Positions 42,903 to 51,805 of a DNA stretch of 64,000 nucleotides are shown here, in pieces (position 1 is the stretch's first letter; every line of letters starts with the position of its first letter). A program made the position numbers and the translations under genes. The stretch is from NCBI GenBank assembly GCA_021155195.1, contig JAJNPV010000021.1, positions 372,001 to 436,000 on the forward strand. The letters are read 5' to 3'. The notes beneath the pieces were generated by a model that did not search any database, was not told where the DNA came from, and worked only from the letters and a program-made list of their open reading frames with translations. Origin of the DNA: Ohtaekwangia sp. GTDB taxonomy: Bacteria > Bacteroidota > Bacteroidia > Cytophagales > Cyclobacteriaceae.

Positions 42903-45900
42903 TTATCTGTCATTCTCAATCACAATAGGAAAATCCTGACCACGCGAAAACGTATACGGATACTGTGGCTTGCCTTTCATCTTTTGGGTCATCTCAGGCA
43001 CTTGATCATCAAGGTATGATTTCAACTCATAGATCGTAACCTTCCCATCTTTCGGTGCACCGTCCGCATCACCTTGCAACGCTTTGATAAGAAGATAGGT
43101 AAACAATCCATGACCTAACTCGGCAAACTCAGTAGCAAACTGTTCACTGCCCGCAGAAGCCATCACATGAATGCCCGCACTGCGCGATAGTTGGGCAATC
43201 GCTTTCTCTTCTGCCGCTCCGCGTGTAGCGAGCAACTCAACCGATCCACCTGATTGGCACGCATCCATCACAATCAATTGTTTTAATGCTTTGATGTTCT
43301 TTAACCGATCCTGAAGTACACTAGCTTCAATGGCATCCTTCTGCAAAGAAGATAAATCATAGAGTCGGCTGCTTCCAGTGGGGATAAAGAAAAATTGATT
43401 GTCCACCATGCTACCATGGCCCGCGTAATAAAAGATAAACACATCTTCCTGGTGCACTTTCGTGGATAGCTCTTCTAATTTTTTAAGAATGTTGTCTTTC
43501 GTGGCATCGGCATCATACAGACTATGCAACTCAATATTCTTGAAGAGCGAACTCTTTTCATCTACTATTTTACCAAACGACTCGGCATCGGGGCGCGCAT
43601 AGTTCAGCGTCATCTTTGGATTTTTATATTCATTGATTCCCACTGAAAGCACGTAACATATACTTGTCTTCCCTGCCCGATCAGAAACTACTTCCACAGA
43701 TTGTGGGTCGGATTCAATTTTATCTTTATTACTAGCTGATGCGGTAATTGTATTGGTTCCGCCAATCAGGTTTATAACATGGCGGTAGGTGGTGCTCTCT
43801 CCTTTGCGGGATGGAAGCTTTAGCGTCTGTTTATCAAGGGCAATATTTTTTCCGTTGTGAAAAAGTTTAACCGTTTCAATACCCCCACCCATATCGGTCA
43901 TTTTTATGAGTACTTCTGCCTGTGTCTCGTCCGACTGAGGAACTGTGGCTACCCGGATAGCGGGCGGTGGTGACGAACTCAACTTTCCCTGAATGCCTTT
44001 ATAGCCATCACTGGCCCCTCTGTTTTGAAAAATCTTTGGTAACAAATCTGGGCGATAAAATTCGTGAAAGAACTGATCCACACTATACGTTTTCATTCCA
44101 TCAACAAAATGAATGTACTGCCGTGCGTCTTGCGTTCCATTAAAATATCCTTCTGGATTTTTCACCATCCATTCCTTCTCACCAAAGTGAATGTGCTCGA
44201 AAAATTCCTTGCCGGTAGTCAGGTTCCAAAACTTAGTAACACCATCCACACTATGACTGATCAACATTTTTTCATCATTGGTAAGTTGCAAACTTGTTAC
44301 TTCGCTTTGATGCCCGGCAAAAGTTGCAACCACTTTACCGGTTGCGGTATCCCACTGCCTGATCAGGCGATCTGAACCTGCGCTGTAAATTGTGCTTTCA
44401 GCTTTATTAAAGATGGCCGAATAGATTTCACCCACATGACCGGAATATTTTCTATCCGCCAATCCTGTAGCAATGTCCCATAGACGCATCGTGCCATCCC
44501 AGCTCGCACTCAAGAATTTCTTTCCATCCTGAGTAAGTTGGATTGTCGAAACTGTTTCTGTGTGGCCAATGAAATCCCTTACAATTGTCTTTGTATCTAT
44601 TTCCATCATCTGCAAACCTGCAGGCAAGTTGGCAGTAATGAGGTACAAATCATTTTGAGTGAACCGGACATTGTAACTTGAACCGTTTTTCGACTCATAA
44701 TAGAAAAGACGCTCTCCTGTTGTGGCATCATGAATTTTAATGGCGCCTTCCCAACTGCTGCTTACAATCTGAGTTTCGTCACTATTGAAGTTTACTAAAA
44801 ACACAGGTTCCCGATAAGAACGAACAGTGAATATCGTATCTCCACTTTGCGCATTCCAAACAATTATTTTTCCATCACCGCCACCGGTTACTAATTTTTT
44901 TCCATCACGAGTATATTGATAACATACAGCAGCCTTCTCGTGCCCAACATACTCCATTTCAGTTTTGCCAGAGGCAACATCCCACCTCTTAACTTTTGAA
45001 CCGAACTTACCTTTAAGCAACGTCTTGTTATCGCGACTTAATAACAAATCATTTTTTACGCGTAGGTATTTCGCAATGTGCGAATCCCAATATGAGTTTG
45101 GATCGTAGGTTAACCCACCTTTATCACGTTGATTTAAAAATCCGGTAAGTTCACCTGCCTTTTTATTTTTAGCGATATCCCAAATCAACACTACATTATT
45201 ATCACACGCCAACAGCAACTGCTTACCATTGGCTGTAAAAACGGCCTGGTTAATTTCCGCTTTAATACCAGGGTTAATGCTTTTAATGGAATCGCCTGTC
45301 TGTGCATTATAAATCGAAACTTCTTTTTTTGTGCAGACTGCCAACTGCTTGCCATCGCGACTAAATTTCCCCGAACTTAAATCCTCCACACGTTTCCGAT
45401 AACGAATTGTCAGTTGACCGTTTCTTAAATCATACTTTGCTGCCTCACCACGATTCGTTGTCTTTAACAAGTAACGACTGTCAACAGAAAAATCAACATC
45501 CGTAAAACATCCGCCACAGCTTGAGTACTCTGAGAAATTGAAGGTGTATGCTTTTTTCCAGTCGGAAGTTTTATACACATTGGCTACACTATTGTCTTCA
45601 CCAATCGCTAACCATTCGCCATTGGGGCTTATCGCTAAATTGATAGACCCTCCGGAACCTGCATATCCATCGGCAGGAAATTCATGTAATTTTCTTTTAG
45701 AAGGAAATTCCCATACAATTGCTTTTCGGCCAAAGCCAACCGTAATAAAATATTTTCCTTTCGGATCAAACACCACATCGGTCACGCGTTCTTTATCGGG
45801 GTGTATGGAAAGTATTTCTTTTCCGGTTGCCACTTCCCACACTTTGGCAGTTTGATCTCCGTTTCCGGTGATCAGGTATTTACCATCGCTGCTAAAGTCA

Positions 45901-46133
45901 AGACTGTTTACTGAGAATTGATGACCGAGAAAACTTCTCACCTCTCGTCCGGTGGAGAGTTCCCACAATTTAGCTGACTTGTCTCTACTTCCTGTGACTA
46001 CATAATTACTGTCCGGACTTATCGCCACAGAAATCACGGCAAGTTCATGTCCTTTTTGAATGATCGTTTCGATGGACTGACCCGATGAAGAGAGTACATA
46101 AAAAAGCATGATGAGTGTTAAGAGGTGCTTCAT
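42903..46133 (-). CDS. Exported WD40-repeat protein with C-terminal caspase-family peptidase
   Basis: The 1076-residue protein has a signal peptide (LLTLIMLFYVLSSSGQ), so it should act outside the cytoplasm. About residues 25-650 contain many WD40 blades (GHEL, GHQFSVNSLDFSSDGKYLITG, GHTETVSTIQLTQDGKKFLSA and others), enough for one or two propellers. A linker with an Ig-like segment (about 690-800) precedes the caspase-like C14 domain (about 820-1040). The dyad is His906 in YYAGHGSM and Cys959 in MDACQSGG, spaced as in family members. Thus the peptidase looks intact. The gene starts 20 bp after the cdaA stop and probably shares its transcript. A role in cell-surface signalling or killing is unproven. 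Confidence 0.9.
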   Translation of the reverse strand: MKHLLTLIMLFYVLSSSGQSIETIIQKGHELAVISVAISPDSNYVVTGSRDKSAKLWELSTGREVRSFLGHQFSVNSLDFSSDGKYLITGNGDQTAKVWEVATGKEILSIHPDKERVTDVVFDPKGKYFITVGFGRKAIVWEFPSKRKLHEFPADGYAGSGGSINLAISPNGEWLAIGEDNSVANVYKTSDWKKAYTFNFSEYSSCGGCFTDVDFSVDSRYLLKTTNRGEAAKYDLRNGQLTIRYRKRVEDLSSGKFSRDGKQLAVCTKKEVSIYNAQTGDSIKSINPGIKAEINQAVFTANGKQLLLACDNNVVLIWDIAKNKKAGELTGFLNQRDKGGLTYDPNSYWDSHIAKYLRVKNDLLLSRDNKTLLKGKFGSKVKRWDVASGKTEMEYVGHEKAAVCYQYTRDGKKLVTGGGDGKIIVWNAQSGDTIFTVRSYREPVFLVNFNSDETQIVSSSWEGAIKIHDATTGERLFYYESKNGSSYNVRFTQNDLYLITANLPAGLQMMEIDTKTIVRDFIGHTETVSTIQLTQDGKKFLSASWDGTMRLWDIATGLADRKYSGHVGEIYSAIFNKAESTIYSAGSDRLIRQWDTATGKVVATFAGHQSEVTSLQLTNDEKMLISHSVDGVTKFWNLTTGKEFFEHIHFGEKEWMVKNPEGYFNGTQDARQYIHFVDGMKTYSVDQFFHEFYRPDLLPKIFQNRGASDGYKGIQGKLSSSPPPAIRVATVPQSDETQAEVLIKMTDMGGGIETVKLFHNGKNIALDKQTLKLPSRKGESTTYRHVINLIGGTNTITASASNKDKIESDPQSVEVVSDRAGKTSICYVLSVGINEYKNPKMTLNYARPDAESFGKIVDEKSSLFKNIELHSLYDADATKDNILKKLEELSTKVHQEDVFIFYYAGHGSMVDNQFFFIPTGSSRLYDLSSLQKDAIEASVLQDRLKNIKALKQLIVMDACQSGGSVELLATRGAAEEKAIAQLSRSAGIHVMASAGSEQFATEFAELGHGLFTYLLIKALQGDADGAPKDGKVTIYELKSYLDDQVPEMTQKMKGKPQYPYTFSRGQDFPIVIENDR

Positions 46134-46153
46134 GCAGTTATGCCGGGTTATGA

Positions 46154-47017
46154 TTAATCTGCTTTTGCTTCGTGAGGCTCTAATTCACCCTCGGTAGGAA
46201 TGGTTTCCCAATCCTTGGGCTCTTCATTGTGAAGGTATTCAAGAATTTTTTGTTCCACTTGTTTCAACCGAAGACCACGAATATATTTTCCGTTACGCGA
46301 AAGAATCAATCGTCCGGTTTCTTCTGAGACAACCAACAATAATGTGTCTGTGGTTTCAGACATACCAATAGCTGAGCGATGGCGCAACCCAAAGTGTGGT
46401 GGTAAATGATCATTCTCACTTACCGGCAACACACATCGCGCTGCTTTTATGCGTCCTTTATAAATGATTATAGCCCCATCATGCAAGGGACTGTTTTTGT
46501 TAAAAATGGAAAGCAAGAGTCGCTTATTCACTTTAGCATCAATCGGATCCCCCGTCTCTGCATAAAATTTTAGTTCGATGTCGCGCGAAAAAACAATCAA
46601 TGCTCCTGTGCGGGTAGCTTTTAATGACTTTACTGCTTCAATTAATTCATGCACATCAAAGTCATCGTGTGGTTCCGGATGCCAATTGGTAATACCTCTA
46701 AAGATGCTGTCGCGATTAATTTCGGTTGTACGTCCAATCAGCAATAGAAATTTTCTTATTTCAGGTTGAAACAAAATGATCATGGCCAACACTCCTACTC
46801 CCATGAATTGACCAAGTATAGTGGCTAACAATTCCATTTGTGCCGCACGCACAATCAGATAGATCAGGTAAAGAGCAAGAATGCCGAGAAAGATATTTAC
46901 TGCAAGGCTTCCACGAATAAGTTTGTACACTTGATAGAGTAACACCGCAACCAAACTAATGTCGATTAAGTCGACCCAACCAACCTCCAGAAACCCTATT
47001 TTGAATGCAAAAATCAT
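46154..47017 (-). CDS. cdaA: Diadenylate cyclase, CdaA type
   Basis: The 287-residue protein has three N-terminal membrane helices (about 10-95, FAFKIGFLEVGWVDLIDISLV and following) and a DisA_N domain (about 110-255). The DGA motif (NSPLHDGAIIIY) and RHR motif (FGLRHRSAIG) that make the cyclase active site are both present, so it should convert two ATP to cyclic di-AMP. In this phylum c-di-AMP typically controls potassium, osmotic balance and cell-wall homeostasis. Upstream, folP is 31 bp away, and downstream the caspase gene is 20 bp away, all on the minus strand. No cdaR or glmM is adjacent, and no phosphodiesterase is in the window. Confidence 0.93.
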   Translation of the reverse strand: MIFAFKIGFLEVGWVDLIDISLVAVLLYQVYKLIRGSLAVNIFLGILALYLIYLIVRAAQMELLATILGQFMGVGVLAMIILFQPEIRKFLLLIGRTTEINRDSIFRGITNWHPEPHDDFDVHELIEAVKSLKATRTGALIVFSRDIELKFYAETGDPIDAKVNKRLLLSIFNKNSPLHDGAIIIYKGRIKAARCVLPVSENDHLPPHFGLRHRSAIGMSETTDTLLLVVSEETGRLILSRNGKYIRGLRLKQVEQKILEYLHNEEPKDWETIPTEGELEPHEAKAD

Positions 47018-47048
47018 TGTTGCAAAGGTAATGAAACTGTTCGGGTAT

Positions 47049-47906
47049 TCAGACCGAAACGTGCGACATCAACTGAATAACTTCTCTTGCTTCTTTTACA
47101 TCATGTACACGTAAAATCGAAGCACCTTTTATTAAGGCAAGTGTATTTAATACAGTGGTTCCATTGAGCGCATCCCCAGAAGTTGATTTTAATGTGCGCC
47201 AAATCATCGACTTTCTGGAAAGTCCAACCAAAAGTGGTTTTTCTAAAATATGGAAGCGCTCAAGGTGATTAAGAAGTTCAAAATTTTGATCTACGGTTTT
47301 AGCAAACCCAAAACCCGGATCAATAATTACATCTTTTATTCCGGCTGTTTTTAATTGATATAATTTACGATGAAAATACTCCAGCACTTCCTTCAACAAA
47401 TTTTCATAGGTTGTGAATTGTGTCATGGTTTGAGGTGTACCTCGCATATGCATAGCCACGTAAGGCGCTTGCATTGCAGCTACGGTTTCAATCATGGCTG
47501 CATCCAGTTCACCTGCCGAAATATCATTAATCAACGAAGCCCCAGATTCAATGGCGGCTTTTGCAACTGCTGATCGAAAGGTGTCAACAGAGATAATGGC
47601 TGATGGAAATTCTTTTAACAAAACTTTAACAACAGGAATAACTCGGTCAAGCTCTTCCTTTTCTGAAATCTCATTTGCTCTAGGTCTTGTTGAATATCCG
47701 CCAACATCAATGAAATCTGCTCCTTCAGCAATCATTTTCTCGGCCTGAAGCAAAAAAGTATTTTCATCTGTATATCTCCCGCCATCATAAAAGCTGTCGG
47801 GTGTTATATTTAAAATACCCATCACTTTGGGGATTGTTAAATCAATAACCTTCCCCGCTATTAAAAGTGTTTTGTTGGGTGAAAATAATTTACTTTGCGC
47901 TACCAT
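47049..47906 (-). CDS. folP: Dihydropteroate synthase
   Basis: The 285-residue protein starts at ATG 47906 (MVAQSKLFSP); longer readings overlap the divergent gene. The pterin-binding signature is VMGILNITPDSFYDGG and the second is FIDVGGYSTRPRA. The substrate-binding segments VDTFRSAVAKAA and INDISAGE are present, followed by a DPGFGFAK turn and a GLSRKSM motif. It condenses p-aminobenzoate with the dihydropterin pyrophosphate for folate synthesis. It is followed by cdaA, a common neighbour in Bacteroidota. Its start codon is one base from the divergent DUF1599 start, so the two genes must use promoters inside each other's coding sequence or leaderless starts. Confidence 0.94.
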   Translation of the reverse strand: MVAQSKLFSPNKTLLIAGKVIDLTIPKVMGILNITPDSFYDGGRYTDENTFLLQAEKMIAEGADFIDVGGYSTRPRANEISEKEELDRVIPVVKVLLKEFPSAIISVDTFRSAVAKAAIESGASLINDISAGELDAAMIETVAAMQAPYVAMHMRGTPQTMTQFTTYENLLKEVLEYFHRKLYQLKTAGIKDVIIDPGFGFAKTVDQNFELLNHLERFHILEKPLLVGLSRKSMIWRTLKSTSGDALNGTTVLNTLALIKGASILRVHDVKEAREVIQLMSHVSV

Positions 47907-47907
47907 T

Positions 47908-48444
47908 ATGAATGAAAAAACTGCCCACGAATATAAAGAGGTGATCGCCTCTTGCCAAGTCTTATTTGAACGCAAAACCCACGATTATGGAACTGCCTGG
48001 CGCGTGTTGCGTCTTCCTTCCATTACCGATCAGATTTATATTAAAGCACAACGAATCAGAAGCATTCAGGAGAAAGGTGTTCAAAAAGTTGAGGATGATA
48101 TAAAAGATGACTTTGTAGGCATTATTAATTATTGCCTCATTGCCATGATTCAGCTCAAACTTCAGGATTCAGAAAAAATGGATTTAACGGTTGCTGAAAT
48201 AAAGCCACTCTATACAGAAGCTGTTAACGAAACATTTGAATTGCTGCAAAATAAAAATCATGATTATGACGAGGCTTGGCGCGACATGCGTGTCAGTTCC
48301 ATGACTGATCTTATCTTGATGAAATTACTTCGCGTAAAGCAGATTGAAGATAACAAAGGAAAAACATTATCCAGCGAAGGCGTGAAAGCAAATTATCAGG
48401 ACATGATAAATTATTCTGTGTTTTGTTTGATTAAACTTAAATAA
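47908..48444 (+). CDS. DUF1599 family protein (duplicated domain)
   Basis: The 178-residue protein (start ATG 47908) has two related halves. In each half a pattern of KTHDYGTAWRVLRLPSITDQIYIKAQRIR (about 22-50) or KNHDYDEAWRDMRVSSMTDLILMKLLRVK (about 116-144) recurs, with an NYCLI/NYSVF element near the end of each. The arrangement matches DUF1599 (nucleotide-modification-associated or all-alpha NTP pyrophosphatase-like fold). Function is not established; a house-cleaning nucleotide role is a guess. It is divergent from folP and sits before a DoxX-like gene. Longer in-frame extension to 47827 is not credible, because it lies inside folP. Confidence 0.88.
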   Translation: MNEKTAHEYKEVIASCQVLFERKTHDYGTAWRVLRLPSITDQIYIKAQRIRSIQEKGVQKVEDDIKDDFVGIINYCLIAMIQLKLQDSEKMDLTVAEIKPLYTEAVNETFELLQNKNHDYDEAWRDMRVSSMTDLILMKLLRVKQIEDNKGKTLSSEGVKANYQDMINYSVFCLIKLK

Positions 48445-48455
48445 CGAATTGATTC

Positions 48456-48513
48456 TGGATACTTGATGCTAGATTATAGCCCCAAGTTTCCAGTATCAAG
48501 AAACAAGTATCCA
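48456..48513. repeat. Inverted repeat TGGATACTTG / CAAGTATCCA
   Basis: Perfect 10-bp arms (48456-48465 and 48504-48513) separate the DUF1599 and DoxX-like genes. An internal CCAGTATCAAG makes a second, partial pairing. The word set resembles that in the gcvH-lipA gap. Confidence 0.65.
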
Positions 48514-48516
48514 ACT

Positions 48517-49623
48517 ATGATTAAGAAATCCATCGACCAATTCTCTCGTTTTTTTGTAGGCGGCCTGTTTATTTTTTCAGGGCTTATAAAATTGAATGAC
48601 CCCATCGGCACTAAAATTAAGATGGAGGAATATTTTGAAGTATTTGCCGAGGACTTTGGTTCATTCTTTCATTACTTCATTGCATGGTCGCTCGAGATTG
48701 GAATGATTATGATCATTCTTGAGCTTGCTTTGGGCGTAGCCATTCTCATTTACTGGCGCATGAATTTAACCACATGGGTGATGCTTGCGCTAATGGTATT
48801 CTTTACGTTCCTCACTTTTTACTCTGCATACTTCAATAAGGTAACGGATTGTGGCTGCTTTGGCGATGCCATCAAACTCACACCGTGGGAATCATTTACG
48901 AAAGACATTATACTAATGGTATTTGTGTTACACCTCTTCTGGTATCGCAGAAGTTATAAGCCAGTATTGCGAACCCGCGAAGGCAACGCTGTTGTTATCG
49001 CTACTGTCATTCTTTGTTTTTCATTAGGCGTATACGCCATTCGTCATTTACCTTTTATTGATTTTCGTGCATACCGCATCGGAAATAATGTGCCTCAACA
49101 GATGATTCCGCTTGAACAACCCATCATTGAATATATTTTTGAGAAGGACGGCAACGAAGTGCGCAACACAAAGTTTCTATTAGAAACAGATGGTTACAAG
49201 TATATTTCGTCTCACATCCTAAATGAAGATAAATCTAAACCTAAGATCACTGATTACTCGGTCAGCAGTCCGGAAGGAGAAGACATGACTCAGTACACCT
49301 TTCAAGGTTCAAAATTATTACTTGTGATTTTTGATGTTAACAAGGCATCCGTAAAGAATATTGCCGCTATTAAAGAACTAACAAGTCAATTGGAAGGCAA
49401 GGTGGATTGCTTTGTACTCACCTCTTCTGGTTCTGAAGCGATGGAAACATTTCGTCATGAACATCAATTGGCTGTTCCATATTATTATGCCGATGCCACT
49501 GTGTTAAAAACGATTATCCGCTCCAATCCGGGTATTGCCTTATGGAACAATGGAACGGTGTTAGGAAACTGGCATCATAATGATACTCCTACAGCCAATG
49601 AAATCTTGAGTTTAATCAGATGA
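48517..49623 (+). CDS. BT_3928-like DoxX/MauE family membrane protein with thioredoxin-like tail
   Basis: The 368-residue protein starts at ATG 48517 (MIKKSIDQFSRF); 18 earlier in-frame codons read across the repeat and are not used. Four membrane helices (about 12-32, 55-75, 82-102 and 120-140) carry a GLIKLNDPIGTKIKMEEYF motif and a VTDCGCFGDAIKL motif characteristic of the DoxX/MauE group. A fifth helix (about 155-175) precedes a soluble region whose end (about 270-365) resembles a thioredoxin-like fold without a CxxC. It may handle periplasmic redox or cofactor maturation; unproven. It overlaps aroK by 4 bp, indicating one operon. Confidence 0.85.
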   Translation: MIKKSIDQFSRFFVGGLFIFSGLIKLNDPIGTKIKMEEYFEVFAEDFGSFFHYFIAWSLEIGMIMIILELALGVAILIYWRMNLTTWVMLALMVFFTFLTFYSAYFNKVTDCGCFGDAIKLTPWESFTKDIILMVFVLHLFWYRRSYKPVLRTREGNAVVIATVILCFSLGVYAIRHLPFIDFRAYRIGNNVPQQMIPLEQPIIEYIFEKDGNEVRNTKFLLETDGYKYISSHILNEDKSKPKITDYSVSSPEGEDMTQYTFQGSKLLLVIFDVNKASVKNIAAIKELTSQLEGKVDCFVLTSSGSEAMETFRHEHQLAVPYYYADATVLKTIIRSNPGIALWNNGTVLGNWHHNDTPTANEILSLIR

Positions 49624-50135
49624 AAATCTTTCTCATCGGTTTGCCCGGAAGTGGAAAGACAACGTTGGGCAGGCAACTAGCCAGCAAATTAAAATTGCCA
49701 TTTATTGATCTCGATAAAGAGATTGAGCGAGTGATGAGTTTGCCGATAAAAGATATTTTTAAAAAACATGGTCAGGAATTATTTCGTGCTACAGAGCAAA
49801 AGTTGCTTCATCAGCTTACGGAGCATTCGACTGACTTCGTAATGGCTACCGGGGGTGGCGCGCCTGTGTTCTTTGATAACATGGATTACATGAATCAACA
49901 TGGAGACACAATCTTTTTAGACGTTTCAGCACGTGAAATCGCCAAACGAATTTTAAAAACAAAGATTGAAGAGCGGCCTTTGCTGGCGGGTGCTCATCCT
50001 GATGAATTAAAAGATCAAATTGAGTTTATGCGTTCGCAGCGGATTTCTATTTATAAGCAATCCAAAATTTGCTTGTCTGGCAATACGCTTCAGCTTTCTG
50101 ATTTACTTGAAAATATAAACCGCGAAGAACGCTGA
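49620..50135 (+). CDS. aroK: Shikimate kinase
   Basis: The 171-residue protein has a P-loop GLPGSGKTT (residues 7-15), the shikimate-binding FIDLDKEIE (about 29-37) and ATGGGAPV (about 77-84), and an Arg-rich lid segment ERPLLAG. It phosphorylates shikimate at C3 in the chorismate pathway. Overlap of 4 bp (ATGA) with the DoxX-like gene shows a shared transcript. The C-terminal tail runs into the intergenic repeat at 50118. Confidence 0.95.
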   Translation: MKIFLIGLPGSGKTTLGRQLASKLKLPFIDLDKEIERVMSLPIKDIFKKHGQELFRATEQKLLHQLTEHSTDFVMATGGGAPVFFDNMDYMNQHGDTIFLDVSAREIAKRILKTKIEERPLLAGAHPDELKDQIEFMRSQRISIYKQSKICLSGNTLQLSDLLENINREER

Positions 50136-50257
50136 AAAGCGCAAAGTCATTTTTTATTTTCCTGTAGATCGCTGATTGATGCAGAAAACTAAAAGTGAAA
50201 TTTTCACTATTCATCAATCTAAAAAAACTCTGCGAAACTCTTGCGCTCTCTGCGGTT
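50118..50257. repeat. Intergenic inverted element of AACCGC...GCGCA type with inner palindrome
   Basis: AACCGCGAAG (50118-50127, in the end of aroK) and its approximate inverse near 50228-50257 flank nested dyads: GATTGATG (50174-50181) with CATCAATC (50212-50219), and AGTGAAA-T-TTTCACT (50194-50208). A similar AACCGC/GCGGTT stretch occurs at 54724-54742. The element fills the convergent gap between aroK and the barrel gene and may act as a terminator. Confidence 0.6.
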
Positions 50258-50263
50258 AAACAC

Positions 50264-51775
50264 TTAAAAAGGAAACCCAAGGGTAACCATTCCAAACGTT
50301 GTCTTATTATCTAAATCAACAACCGGGCTAACAGACGAGTTTACGCGATATGGCCGGTATGACGACAGGCCCTGGGAAAAAACGACCGCGGCATCCAAGT
50401 AAAATTTCTTAGTGCGAAAACCAAGCCCTCCTGATACAGAGGTAATTTGTCTGTTCACCCCATTTTGTTCTGAGCGAAACGGATCAGGCATATACGAGAA
50501 ACCGGCACGTGCGCGGTAATTATTATATCTAAACTCACCTCCAACCCTATAATTAATCGTTGATTGATATAATGATTTGATATCATCATTATCAGAATCA
50601 TATGAAATACCTGAAATGGCAGATGAATATCTGGCTCCTGAATAATTTACCACTTGAATATCGGCTGAAAGGAATCCATATTTCTGAAAAAAGAACGAAG
50701 CCCCTACGTTTAACTTACTTGGTGTGCGTAAGTCGTATTCCGAAATAACTTCATCGGTATACTCGCTTTCATTATTTAAAATTACGGAGCCGTCATCATA
50801 ATAATCAAAATTGTTCCATGACGTGTTCATGGTTGCTCCATAACTATCCGTAAACTTATAGAAGGTTGGAGATGAATAAGAAACCCCCACTTGCAAAGCT
50901 TCAATAACTCTATATATAAACCCGCCAGTAATATTTATACCTGAACCACGTATACTAAGATCCTCGTCTAACACAAGATTAGAGAGTGGATCCTCCCCAA
51001 ATTCTTCTGAGTATGTTTTTTGCGCATTATATCGCAATACACTAAAACCAACTCCTGCTCCAATAAAAAATTTATCATTGAAGTTGGCTCCATAAGAAAA
51101 ACTCCATTGGTTTTGAGCACCTGTTGTTTTGATTGTTTCGCTTTGATAGGGCTTTCCAAATACATCTGTGAAATAGTCAGTAGGATTATTGTTGGGATCA
51201 ATGATGGTCTTTTCTCCAATCAAATAGTTGTTATAAGCCAAACCTGTTGGGGTATTAAAATTACTTCCATTAACTAAAAACGAGTTGGCCGATTGGCCCC
51301 TTGCATCGTCAATAAAATAATCAATTATTGAAGTGTCATCGTTCAAACCTTCATAACTAATGTTCTGGTTAAAGTTATTCACTCTACTATAAGTTACCCC
51401 AAACGTGCCGGTTAAAAAACCATTTCGCCCATCCTGTTCCGTTTGAAGGATCAATCCAAAACCAGGAATATGTAAATTTGTTTTCTTGTCGTTAACAGAG
51501 TTACCGAGGTAGGTTGAGTTGGCCGTTGCCGAATTAAAGCCAGGTGAAATTGAAAACTCTGATTTGTTAAACATTCCAAGTCCAGCAGGGTTTGAAAGTG
51601 CTGAACTATAATCGCCTCCCAAACTGGTTTGCGCTCCCCCCATACCCATAATACGTGCACTTCCGGCAGGTTGTATTCTGCTAAAAAGCAATGCAGTCTC
51701 TGTAAAACTTTGTGCTCCTGCTGCGATTGGTGCGAGCATAGTAAATCCTATGAGCCATTTGCCCCAAGTTTTCAT
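50264..51775 (-). CDS. Outer-membrane protein, FadL/OMPP1-like barrel
   Basis: The 503-residue protein has a signal peptide (KWLIGFTMLAPIAAGAQ) and the FadL/hemin-receptor-like N-terminus GSARIMGMGGAQTSLGGDYSSALSNPAGLGMF. The rest is a long beta-barrel pattern with Asn/Tyr-rich loops and a final strand ending in Phe (TFGMVTLGFPF), the usual C-terminal outer-membrane signature. The family transports hydrophobic or aromatic compounds in other bacteria; the substrate here is unknown. The gene 30 bp upstream encodes an exported low-complexity protein, so the two are likely co-transcribed. Confidence 0.85.
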   Translation of the reverse strand: MKTWGKWLIGFTMLAPIAAGAQSFTETALLFSRIQPAGSARIMGMGGAQTSLGGDYSSALSNPAGLGMFNKSEFSISPGFNSATANSTYLGNSVNDKKTNLHIPGFGLILQTEQDGRNGFLTGTFGVTYSRVNNFNQNISYEGLNDDTSIIDYFIDDARGQSANSFLVNGSNFNTPTGLAYNNYLIGEKTIIDPNNNPTDYFTDVFGKPYQSETIKTTGAQNQWSFSYGANFNDKFFIGAGVGFSVLRYNAQKTYSEEFGEDPLSNLVLDEDLSIRGSGINITGGFIYRVIEALQVGVSYSSPTFYKFTDSYGATMNTSWNNFDYYDDGSVILNNESEYTDEVISEYDLRTPSKLNVGASFFFQKYGFLSADIQVVNYSGARYSSAISGISYDSDNDDIKSLYQSTINYRVGGEFRYNNYRARAGFSYMPDPFRSEQNGVNRQITSVSGGLGFRTKKFYLDAAVVFSQGLSSYRPYRVNSSVSPVVDLDNKTTFGMVTLGFPF

Positions 51776-51805
51776 ACCTTAAATTTTTTGAGTTTCTCTC
51801 TACAC

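Noticed and set aside
42903..47017. CdaA plus caspase as a CBASS-type defence operon
   Set aside because: The caspase has a signal peptide, CdaA is a housekeeping-type cyclase, and no CD-NTase or ancillary defence genes are present.
47827..47907. 27-codon N-terminal extension of the DUF1599 protein
   Set aside because: It lies inside folP and does not match the family, which begins near MNEKTAHEYKEV.
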